DNA of 64,000 nt, taken from assembly GCF_901709675.1 (NCBI RefSeq), contig NC_051089.1, positions 6,507,476 to 6,571,475 of the forward strand. The letters are read 5' to 3'. The notes under the pieces are model-generated. The model saw nothing but the letters and a program-made list of their open reading frames with translations. It searched no databases and was not told the origin of the DNA. This document shows positions 45,501 to 57,500 of this stretch, in pieces (the first letter of the stretch is position 1; each line of letters opens with the position of its first letter). Origin of the DNA: Syngnathus acus. Taxonomy: Eukaryota; Chordata; Actinopteri; Syngnathiformes; Syngnathidae. Made by a program: the position numbers and the translations under genes.

Positions 45501-48500
45501 AACTAACTCTAACCCTAACTCTAAGTCTAACCCTAACCCTAGTCTTGAAAGCCTAGTTAGAAACCCTAACCCCAACCCTAATCCTAACCCTAACTTTGGA
45601 AACCCTAGTCGAAAACCCTAACCCTAGTTTTGAAAGCCTAGTTAGAAACCCTAATCTTAGAAACCCTAAAAGTAGTTTGAAAGCCTCGTTGGAAACCTCA
45701 AGCCTAGCTTTAAAACCTAGTTTGTAACCCTAACCTTGGTTTAAAACCCTAGTCGGAAACCCTAACCCTAGTTTGAAACCCTAATTAGCAATGGCAAAAC
45801 TCCTTGGAAACCCTGGTCGGAAACCCTAACCCTAGTTTTGAAAGCCTAGTTAGAAACCCTAAAAGTAGTTTGAAACTAGGGTGTAACGATTCATCGATAC
45901 ACATCGATTAATCGATATAATGCTCTACGATTTGTTGGCATCGATGCTAAACGTAAACATCGATCTATATGGCCCGTTTTTGACCTCGGACATTAGACGC
46001 GACTTTATTTTGAAATCCAGTTCATTGTTGCTTGCTTCCTCTTTCCGGGAGCAGTGCGCGGCGTGTTGTGTTGTGAGCAGAGCAGGCACGTGAAAGGGGA
46101 GCCGACAACTACGCGGCTCCTGGGCTGGTGCTATGGCTTGTGTCCAAGAAGACGAGGAAATTCGCTCCCCTTTGGGCTTCAAGTCATTCGTTTGGAAGCA
46201 CTTTGTAATTTCCTAAATAAAGAGTTTGCAGTACCTTGTTGATTTTGCGTATGAATTGTTATAAATCAGGATATTGTTCTATATCGATCGTAGAGCACTA
46301 TATCGTGATGTATCGTGAATGAATCACAGCAGGCTTTAAGATGTCGGCAAATATCGTATCGTGATTCTTTGTATCGATATGATATCGTATCGTTACAAAA
46401 CCCGCGATTTACACCCCTACTATATAGTCATTAGGGAGTAGCGAATGATTCTGAGCTATCGGTTTTTAATTCTTCAACAAATGGTGATTCATACATTAGC
46501 ACTGCATTTATTGACATTAGAGCCGAACGGAGGCCGATGTCATCTCACCGCCGTTTCCTGTTTGATGCACTCGATGGTGGCCTCCAGCGCTCGAGTGCCT
46601 CGCGTGGCCTCATCCTCCACGGCCTTCACCGTCTTCAGCAGGGACGTCACATTGGTCACCATCACCTGAAAGCAAAATCATCATTCAAATTTGGCAGGGT
46701 TGTAAGTAATACTCCATTTAGAAGACATATTTTATCTATACTGTATTTTTTTTCTTTCAGCTGGGAGTGATTTCAGCTCACACATGACCCTAATGATGAG
46801 GTCAAGCTCTGTAAAAAAAAAAAATGGATGGATGAAATGGTGCCCGCACCTTTGCCGCGCTCTTGAGCTGGTACATGGACGGGTCATCTGCAGCTTTGCC
46901 GGCGGCACACTTGGTGGCGCTGATGAGCTCCGCCAGCGCCTTGGCCACGTCTTTGACAGCATTTATCAGAACCACCTGGAGTTCAAACAATGAGTTCATG
47001 AGGCATTAAGAAATGTGAAGTCATGTTGCTATGACGACTAAACAGTTCAACCTGTGTCTCTGGATCATCAGAACCAATGCTGGCTGCGCCTAGTTTGACC
47101 ACGTCAGTGAGCTGGGTGATGGTTTTGGCAGAGGACTGGGCGGCCTGCGCCAGCTTATCCTGGCCAGAAGCGGCGCCTGACACCAACATTTTTGTGTCCT
47201 CCACTAGAGCTTTGGCCGTTTTCAGGATGTTTTCTCTGAGAAAGAGAAATTTCAACATTTGTAAATGACGTCCGATACAATTTCTCTTACCAAGTAAATG
47301 GGATTTAATCATCATTCATTCATCATTCATTGAATTATTTATAGAGTATTTTTTTCTATTTTGTGTTTATTTTATTTTGTGTTATGTTATTATTTTCTTC
47401 ATTTTATTTTCACTCTTTTACACTATTAAATGCTGTGCTGTGGATATATTTCTAGATAAGCTTTCCTTGTCAGAATCAATGCAGAAATAAAATGCGTGCA
47501 AAAGATCAAAACGAGGCTTTTTGTGAATTTTCCAGTTTCATGCCACCGAAGGAACATGATGAGCCATGTCACAAAACAATTTATCATTTCAATCTGGGAT
47601 CATCTTTTCAGTCACGCAGCCTATTGTCTCCTTTTGTTGTCACAGTGAAAGATGTGACAGTTCATCTTGCAAAGCCTGAGGGGTAATTTGTACTTTCTGA
47701 CGTTCAGAAAATGTTAAGCTCCCCTTTTGTCTGCATGCTACTAAGTCATTCTGTCAGCTTCTGCTAACAGATCCCCACAAAGTCGATTTGAAGCTACAGA
47801 CGTGAGAAATTCCACCTGTGGTCGGCGAAGGATTCGTCATTTTCGGCGTTGAGCGTGCCAGCGGAGGCGAACATGATGGTGGTGTCCAAATCGGCGATGA
47901 TGCCCGACACGGCGCTTGCCGCTGTGATGCAGGCCTGCGTTCCTTTATTGCCTGCCTGGAGTGCCGACAGCACCAAGGACACCTGAGGACGTCGGCAAAA
48001 GACAACGGTCAGAATTTTTGCTATTTTTTTTTTGTTCGTGATGATGCTAACCTTTTCTGTGACGGCGCGTGCGCAGTCGATGAGCTCTCGCTTGGTGAAG
48101 CCGTCGGAAGGCATGATCTGCAGTGACCCGGCCTTCTGCACCAGGTAGATGCAGCCGTGGCCCAGCTCCTGCACTCGGGTTTTGATCTGAAAGCCGATCT
48201 GGGAAACATGGAGTAGACAAGTTGCTCACGGCAGTTGCTTTTTAATGCCTGCCGGGTCACCGTACCTCTTCGGGCTCGGCCGTGTGGGCGGCCATGCGTC
48301 CCTCGATGGCCAGCTGGCTGAAATCGACCGTTACCTGAGAGGCCAGACCTCCGAGGTCATCCGGACATGTCACCGATTTAGTCATCTAAGTCATAACACA
48401 CCAAACGTCATCATTTCAGATCTTTTTCCAAACATTTCATACTAAGTAACATTTAAAGTTTAATGCGGCTTACCATTTCCTGAGCAGTGACTGCAATAGC

Positions 48501-51500
48501 TTTGGAGTGTTTCACCATACTGGTTTGGTAATCCACAAATGAGCCTTCGGGCTCAGGCGGCGTTCCCTCATCCAGCTGAAGAAACAAGAAACATTCAGTT
48601 TGCATTTCAAACAAGTATGCATTTTAAATGATGACAAAAAATACAAAAATCTAAATGTTAAATGTTACACCTTAACCAATAAAATACCCAAATTCATGCA
48701 GTTTTTAATGTCCTTATATATTCAAATGCAGAAAACTACATGTCAAGTGAGTTAAAAACGAAATAATAAATAAATATGTAAACAAACAAATAAATAAACA
48801 AATGAACATAAACATGGAAGAACCACAAGTCAGAGTCGATTGGAATTTTAATAGCCGTTTAAGAAGCCTTGGCCACTTAACGCAAGATCATCCTTAATAA
48901 TTTAGACTCCACACTTTAATTCAACCGAGCCCCTTTTGACTTGCTTTGGTAGGTGCTGCTGTTTCTAAGCAACTGAGTTCAAATGGGCTCAGTAAATAAC
49001 TTAATATTATGAAGTACCGCAACTAGAGCACACATAATTAGAGCTTACTTACTATCACTACCATTATTTTCTAATAGAGGGAAAAAGGGAGATGTTCAAT
49101 AAAGGAGGCATTTATTTGTCTTAAGTGGAAGGTGGCTCAAAGCTATTGCATAGTGCGAATCCTCCTGCTTGGAATACTAATAATAATGCAGGACCAACTA
49201 GAATAACAAGCAGATTGTTAAATAAACACCTGTGTGACAAAATTGATTATCTTTATAAAGGCAGAATTGATAACTGTGTATGAGGGAGCAAGCATAGTAA
49301 TGGAAGCATCTGGTGAATATTTAATCCATTTAAAAAAAAAAAAAAAAGCCTTGAAAGTAAAAGGAAAAAAAAAAAAAAAAGAAAAAAACATGATTGCCAG
49401 CTTGCACTGCATACATTACGGCGTCTGTGTTAAATTAACGGATCACAGGGAAGCCAGCAGTTTGCAATATCGCAGGTACTTCACGTTCACAAGCATACAG
49501 ACACTTTGGAATCTGACATTGAGCGGCAGTAGTTTCATATATATTGACACAAAATTTAAACAAGAAATTATATGGAAATATTTTGATGTCTGTATAGAAA
49601 TAGTTGGTTCTCTAGATATGCTGCCGACTTTTTAAATGAAAAATTAAACAGTCGGAAACTGGATTTACCTTGGCCATGGCCTCCGCGATGGAATCCACCA
49701 TGCCGCCGACCATGCCAACTTCACTGGCAGCCTCATTGAGTGTCACCATGATGTCATCCACCGCCTCCTTCATTAACTGCGAGGCCTCGGCGATGGCATC
49801 GTGAGTGTGAGACGCCTGAAAGTTGTCTCTACAATATTACTTTGGACAATAACAATGGATGATGGTAACAACTGCCACTGAAGATCTGACCTTGCAATTT
49901 CCTCCCCCCTCCTTGGCGGCGTAGAGCATTTGCAGGGCGGACTCAGCCAGGGTTTTGGTCTGATCCAGGAAGGTCATCTGCTGCTGGTGGTCCTTCAGCT
50001 TGGACGCCACGCCCACTGCTGCCCTGCTCAGTGGCTCAAAGTAGCCAGCCAGCTGGGTCACCTAAGGTCAAACATTTACATCCAATCTTGATTGCAGGAA
50101 ATTTCATTTTTTTTGAAATTATATACATATATGGACTTTACGGACAGCAAAAAAAAAACCACAATAATGTTATCATGCCAATGCCTCATAACTGAACTTC
50201 TCATCAGTTTGGTCATGATTCCATTTCTGTACTCCTCACAGCCACTAGGGGGTATACCTATACATTAGCTATGGTGTAATGTATTACGGAAAAGATTTGG
50301 AACATTTTTGATATCCTATTAATGTGCAACATTATGAATAAGCAATGTGAATAAATGCTCAAAATGGCTTTTTTGAAAAAAATAAATAAAATTAAATTAA
50401 AAATTAAAAAATTCTAATTAAAAATGCGTCTCTCTGTATCACATTTATTTTCACGTATTGCAAGCAGGTTTTGAATGTATCCCCAATGATAAATGACATC
50501 GACTCTACTTCCACCTTTGTCTTGCTTCACGTTTAAATCATTTAAGTAAAGTCATTAATGTGTTGCCCTATATAGCGCACCTTGTGTCCTAGTTGGGAAG
50601 CCTCGCCTCTGGCAGCAGTGGAAACAGGGTCGATTAAGTGGCCAATTTCCTGAACGGAGGACGTCAGCTGCTCTTGCAGGGCCTGAAAAGAAGAGGAAAT
50701 GAAAGTACATTTGTTCCTGTGTGGCCTTTTCATGTGAAAGGTGGAATTGCATTCACAGTGGTTCATTTGGAACCTTGACGTCAATGCCCTCAAACTGAAT
50801 ATCTTTTCTGAGAGAAAAAAAACACAAACAACCTGGTTAAATGAATAAATAAATATGCACACACAAAATAAAAATATTGTTGCAGCATGAATTTTGGCTT
50901 TTTTCTTTTACAGTGTGGCACATCGAATGAAAGCATCATTTGATAAATAGAAAGAAAAAATGAAATATGTTGAGTCCTTTTCGTAACGGTTCCTTACCTC
51001 CAGAGAAATGTCGTCCCTGCTGGGTAAGTTCTGGCTGACCGCAGCCAAAGAGGCCTGCTCAATGTCCCGGATACATTTGTTGATGTTATCAATGGATGCG
51101 TCGCACTCCCGCTGGCCCGGGGCCTTGTCTCTGAGATTGAAATGGGCCAGAGAGAGAGAGAGAGAGCAATAAAATAGATGGGGGGAGAGAGGTCGAAGGA
51201 TGACAAAGAGGACGGAGTTAAAAAAAAAAATTGACTAAAGGATGGAATTTTTACATCTATCCTGGCTTTGAAAAATCGAATCTAGAAAACTACAAAAAAA
51301 TACTTTAGTGAGAAGAATCTTGTATTTTCATATAAAATATTGTTTTAAAATACTTCTGTATTAATATTCCACGTTTGTGCTGTGAAGATGTGAACTTAGA
51401 CCCTAATATAACATAGTGATGAAAGTAAATAGGATTAGCTTCAACACAGGGTAATCGCCCCCCCCCTCCCACAACAAACCGGATGGCGGTGATGAGACTC

Positions 51501-54500
51501 TTGATGGAGTCGGAGACAGTGCGGGAGTGACCGGCCAGAACGGACCAAGTGGGCGGGTCTTTGGGATTGATAACCAACGAGCGGGCGGTCTTGAGCAGAT
51601 ATGTGGAGCTATCAAGCATGGAGCGTGCTGATTGGATGATGGGCTCCTGAGCCGTAGAACCCTGCAGCCAAACAAGTTGGTGGAAGACTTTAGACCAAAG
51701 GTGTCAAACCCGAGGCTCGGGGGCCAGATATGGCCCGCCACATCATTTTATGTAGCCCACGAAGAAAAATTTTGTATCGACTTTGTGTCATTATTAAAAT
51801 TGTCTTCACTTTTAAAAAATAGAGATATTACTAGTTATTTTTATGACCATTCATCTTTTTAAACTCGAACAGTTTTTACGAGTCTTTGATTTCAAAACTA
51901 GTTATTCATCAGTTTGTTGTGTAGCCTCGACTATATAGAAGACATAATGGCCCTCAGAGGGAAACTGAGTACAATGCGGCCCGTGACAAAAATGAATTTT
52001 ACACCCCTGGTTTAGACATAAAATGCCTTTTTCCTAGTATACTACACAAAAAGTCTGTGACTGACCTCATGGCTTATCTGAGCCGGGATGCTGGCAAATT
52101 CTGGGTTGGAGGCAAATATCGTCAGATTTTCCACGGCTTCGATGAGCGGAGCTGTGGCCACTCGACACCGGTTCCTGTTCTCATCTGAGAAATCTCCATC
52201 GAGAGCCTGAGAGAGAAAATCACAAACAAGCTCTTGCTGTCATGTTCCACTGATTCTTTAATCCAATGCCTACTGGTTTAAGTCCTGAATGGACATGTGA
52301 TCTGTCTGATTAGGCTTTGGAAGGACTAGACCCACCTTAATGGTTTTGACCAAGTTGGCGGTGCTGTTAGCCACCTCCTTAGCTGATTGGACAAAGTGTC
52401 TCTTGGCGACCGGGTTGGTGGTTTTGGAGGAGGCCAGGCGGCAGGCGTTGCACAGAGCAGACGTGTGCTTTGCAACAATGGTGGCTGCTGAGAGCACCTG
52501 CAATGTTAAGGAGAAATAAAAATAAGGCCCATAAGATTCATGGTCCATTAGAGGCCACTGCAGCATTTACTCAAAGTATCTGATTGTATCTTAAAGGTGA
52601 GAAACAATAAACAACAATACCTGTTAGTCTGTTTTATTTTATGGCGGAATGTACCTGGGAGGCGCTACTCTCTGGGTCCACAAGATTCTGACAGGCCATT
52701 TGAATTGCCTGGTTGGCTTTTGCAAACTGGATGGGGTCCACCAGTCCCTGGTGACCAGCGTGACTGTTGGGGTCGGACACGCCCACCAGGTAGGATGCCT
52801 AAGAATAAAAAAAAAAGTCTTGGGTGTGTATGGAACTGCCTACTATCAGTGAAAAGCCACAACTTAGATATTAAAATAAAACTTTGTTTTTAAAATTAAT
52901 ACTTGAAATATATTTAAGCCAAGTTTTTAAACATATTGTAAACTTATTTTCTTACTTATAATGGCAATTAATTGAATTGAGAGGAAAACATTTTGAATCA
53001 AAGCTGTGAAGGTCAAGTAAAAAAAAAAAAAAAAAAGCGATAACTATAAACTGGAGATTTCCACAATATAGTAACAGATGGTTCGATACGTTCCACAATA
53101 AAATCTGAAATTGCGGGGCGTAAATAATCGGCCACGATATAGTGCTGGAACATTGTAATCACTTCACAGGAATTAATGACCTTTGGGAATTTGTACGTAC
53201 CTGTCCTGCAGCTTCGGTGAGCCCGCAAAGGGCCTTGGACGCCAATCTGACGCAGTCTCCGAATGACATCACATCTCCCGTCTTGCAGTTCTGGGAAATT
53301 CCCGCCATTGACTCTCCCAAGACCTGGGACATGAATAAAAAAAAGCAGAGTGACAGATTGTGAGATGAGGGATGTTTTAATCTCCCAGTAGGGAGACCTG
53401 GAAGGCTTACCTTGGAATTTTCCATGACACTCTCGATACAGTCAAAGTAGGAGAGGTCATTGATGGGTTCATTGGGGTTGTCCAGCATTCCTCGGACAGC
53501 CTGGAAATTTTTTAGTAACTTCTTTTACACAGAGGTAAAACATTATCCCACCTTTGCCTTTTACACAAAACCAATTGAAATTGTAATCTGCGTAACAACA
53601 CAGAGCCAAATCATACTCCTCCTACTTGTTGCTTGGTGGGAACCAGAATGATTAAAAACCAGTGTGGTTTACCTCAAGCTCTCGCAGGGCGTTATCACAC
53701 TCCTTTTGGCCGGGCGCCTGCTGAGTGCACAGCGTGATCAGCTGGTTGATGCTGTCGGTTACAGCTCTGAAACGAGAACCGGAAAATTACACTCTGAAGC
53801 AGTCACTTTCAAGCTTTTTACACCAAGTAAAAAAAAGCTCTCTCATGTAACACCATAACAACCAACAGTAAATAAAGTATTCATAAAAACTATATTCTAT
53901 ATTGTTAGCCACTGCGACACTGTACATTCCAAATTTATACACTTAAAAGTTAAATACAACTATAACGATGCTAGATTAGAAAAACGTGAATTTAAGATTT
54001 ACAAAAATTTAATTCAGTGATCCTTTTGCCTACCACTAGAGGGAGCACTAGTGATATGCGGGCTCTCCACGACGACACTACCTGCTATGAAAGGAAGGAC
54101 ACTTAGCGCGACTATTGATTCCAAAGCATAAAAATCAGCGGCGGTACCTTGCAGCGGCTGCGAGCAGATTTTTGGCGTTGGCCGCAGCGGGATCCACTGA
54201 CAGGCTCTTGGCGGCCAGGAGCAGCTTGCTGGAGGCCATGGAGATGTTCTTCAGGTTACCGATCACCTGTACTTGGTCGTCCCGCTTCTGTGAGGACGAG
54301 CCATGTGAGACAAAATAAACAACAGCAGCAAGAAAAACTTTCAAGCCAACGAAAGCACAATTGGGAAATAGTGCAGTTATTCTTTTTAATAGGGAAGTTG
54401 GGAAATAACAATCAGCACTGGCTTTATCTCACAACCTGCATGTAAAGCTAATTGAAGATTTAAATTCAAAATATGTGTCTTGTGATTGGCTGGTAACCAG

Positions 54501-57500
54501 ATTAGGATGGACCCCGCCTTTTGCCAAAAGTCAGCTGCGACAGGCTCTAGCTCACCCGTGACACTAATGTGGACAAGCGCTATAAAAAATGAATGGCTGG
54601 ATGAATTCTATAATTTATGGTTATGGGTGGATGATTGGGCTGCCAATACTGCTGTGCCTTGCTTTATAAAATGTATACAAGCTCTGCCTTATGGCTGGTC
54701 TTGACAGGCTCAATTTTTATTATTTACTGATATTGACCCAAATGTGCTGAATCACCAGGAAGATGAATGTTTTACTCTGATGGAAGGTGTGCTTTGTATT
54801 TTATGAATACTGTATGTTATTATTTATGAGCTTTGTGTTACGAAATGCATAATAGGTGGTCACAATGGGTTTTTGGTTTTGTTCATTTTGACCTAGAAAA
54901 TGGAAACGTCAAAAAAAGGTAGCAGGAAATAAGATCTGATATTATTTCATTTTCTTGGCCGTCTCCTCTGGCAGTGTCTCGTATTATTTTGTGTCAAGTT
55001 CACGGGAAGCAAAACGGACCTGAGTGTGCCCTGCCATCTCGATGCCGGCGTCCAGGAACTCGTCAAAGTCTTCGCTGAACTTCCCCGACGCCACCGCCAG
55101 CTGGCTGCTGGAGGCCCTGGAGGCGTGAACCACCTCGCCCGCAGACTGGTTCAGCTCGGCCGCCGTTTGATTGAGCTCGCTCTGTGCCTCTTGAAAGGTC
55201 TTGGAAGGCGGCGGGATCTAAACGCAGCATTTATTAACTCCCTGTGCTTATAAAAACATTTTTTTATGGCTTGCTTCAACTCACGCTTTCAATGAGGAGC
55301 TTCTTGCTGGCTTCGCCGATGCTCTTGAGAGCCATATCGACGTCCTTCTGACCAGGCAGACAGTTGACGCAGTTGTTCAGTGAATGAGACACGGCCTTGG
55401 CCACCTGCAGGTTCAACAAAGACCTTCTAAATACAAAATGCAGCCGCACTAGCAAAGCAGCACCATCTTTGTGTTTGTTGCAACCTACAGCATTAATGAA
55501 TTTGGGGAAAATGAGATGCTAAGGCATAAATCATTTATGATGTTTTGCTCATAAAAAATGCCACCTGATTAATTAAAATGCTTTCCCTTGCTTATTATGA
55601 CAGATGTTGAGCTGCTTACTTCCCTTGCCTGCATGTAAATATTTACCAGAAAGTCTCTATCAGGCAATTGCAGGTTTATGGAAGTCTCACTAACTTTTTG
55701 GGGTATCAATTTAAGACCTCTAGTACAATAAGAAATGGTTGGAAAATATACTCAGTAACCTTTAAAAGTCTGAAGAACTGCAAATTAGGGCTATATTTTT
55801 GTTAAATGTTGTCAGATCTCACCTGGGCCAACCTCTGCTGGCTCTCAGCATCACCGGGGCAGATAAGCGCCTCCTTGGCCTCGTGGATGAGAAGCGCCGA
55901 GCCTTCCATGACGTCGCGGGCCGAGTCCAGCATGGCGGCGGCGGCTTTGGGATCGGTGGTGGAGGCGGCGACTCCGCGGGCCGCCTGGGCCAGCGTCTTT
56001 AAGGCCTGCGCCGTCTCCCTGGCTGCTATGCCTAGTGCACAGGAGTTAGCATGTGCATTATTTAAAAAAAAAAAAAAAAAAAAGAGAATTTATTTGTACC
56101 CAGCTCCGATTCATAGACATACTACGCAGAAGTTAATTAGCAGTACCAACCTGTGTAGTGGTCATTGCCTTGTGCAGCACAGGTGAGTAGCTGAGCCATG
56201 GAGGACCCAACTGACTTGGACGTGCTGCCCAACTCCTGAGCGCACTTCTCCAACTAAAGAAAAATGTAACAACATACAATTTGAAATAGAAACTTCTTAT
56301 TTTGAATGAGTAAAGTGACTTCTCCTTACCGATTCTCCCGGCAGCGGTTTCAGCTGTGCATTGCCTGCAGCCAGCCTGGCATCCTGCAGCTCAGTTTTCA
56401 GCGTTTGGATGGCAGTGAGAGCAGAGTCAATCTCCATGGGGCCACAAGCTTCATGAGCCTAGAAAAAAAATCACAAGTCTTAGGAAAAACTGGCAATTCA
56501 TTTGTTTCAAATCTTGTTTTCATATAATGTCACTTGTTGCTAGGCACATTTCAGCAGCTGAGCAAATCGACAACACTGATGCGACTGGCCAATTTCTACG
56601 CAGTACTTTTATAAATGAACTATTTCTCTGTATTAAATAGAAAACACAAATTGAAGAATTGTCTGCTACCTTCTGTGCAGCTGTCCTCAGCTCGGCCAAG
56701 CAAGTGGCCAGGTTCTTGGCACACTGGCCCAGTTGCATGGCTGCAGCCTGATCCGTCACCGTGGGAACTGATGACTTTGTGGAGGTCACCATTTTACTCC
56801 CGGGCTATGTAAAACAGGGAGCATACAGGAAATTGATCTATTTTCAAATTTGCTGTGTAAAGCAAAACTCTATAAAGGTTATGATAATGGCTGTCCCTAG
56901 ATGCTATTGCTCACGTATGGACGTTTAAGAGTTACTGATCCGATTTGACCTCGGTTGCTAAGCAAAACAGCAGCACCTATGTGGACATGTAAACAGGCTA
57001 AGATGTGAAAGTAGTAGTTTCTTAAATGATGATTTAAATGGCTGCTCCACAATGTTGTGTGTATCTAGGGTTTACTTTCTGCAAAGCTATAAGACATATA
57101 AATTCCACCCAGACTGCTTTATTTCTTGCCATTTCTCCAGAATAGTCCTTTTAAACTCCACTTCACTTGACATACATTGTAATTTATTGCTAACATTGTG
57201 CAATAGCAACCTTCTGTTGAGCAAATAAACTCCCGCGGCTACAATTTGTCGAAATAGAGCAGTTCAATCAACGAGCTCGTACAGAAACTCCACCACAGGC
57301 GTGTTTCTTGAGCTATTAGATAAAAAGAAAATAGGTTGTGGGTCCATTTTAAAAACATCCCAGCATGGTCCTATCTCTATTTATACTTTCTTCGGCCTCA
57401 TTTCCAAGGTAGTCTTGACAACTCTGGGACATGAAGTCTCAATATTCCATTTTGGTAAACCCGTGTGGGTGTCATGTGTTGCACCTGTAGGAAGTTCTGG

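Larger units (their letters stand above)
42890..46427. mobile_element. Composite insertion: two hAT-like elements flanking a telomere-type array
   Basis: The 8-base sequence ctatatag stands at 42890-42897 and again at 46420-46427, immediately outside the TAGGGGTG...CACCCCTA ends. Inside are a 696-bp element, about 2.28 kb of CCCTAA-type higher-order repeat, and a 543-bp element in the same orientation. The whole lies in the tln2 intron between 42568 and 46548. Confidence 0.85.

Noticed and set aside
43594-45876. A chromosome end or a contig join at a telomere
   Set aside because: tln2 exons continue in correct order, phase and strand on both sides, and the array has higher-order structure, so it is interstitial unless misassembled.
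43594-45876. CRISPR-like array
   Set aside because: The units are telomeric variants without constant repeat and unique spacer structure, and this is a eukaryotic intron.
50774-50807. Extra 34-nt tln2 exon between 50998 and 50682
   Set aside because: It has AG and GT at its edges, but 34 bases would break the frame, and the neighbouring exons join directly to a conserved protein sequence.
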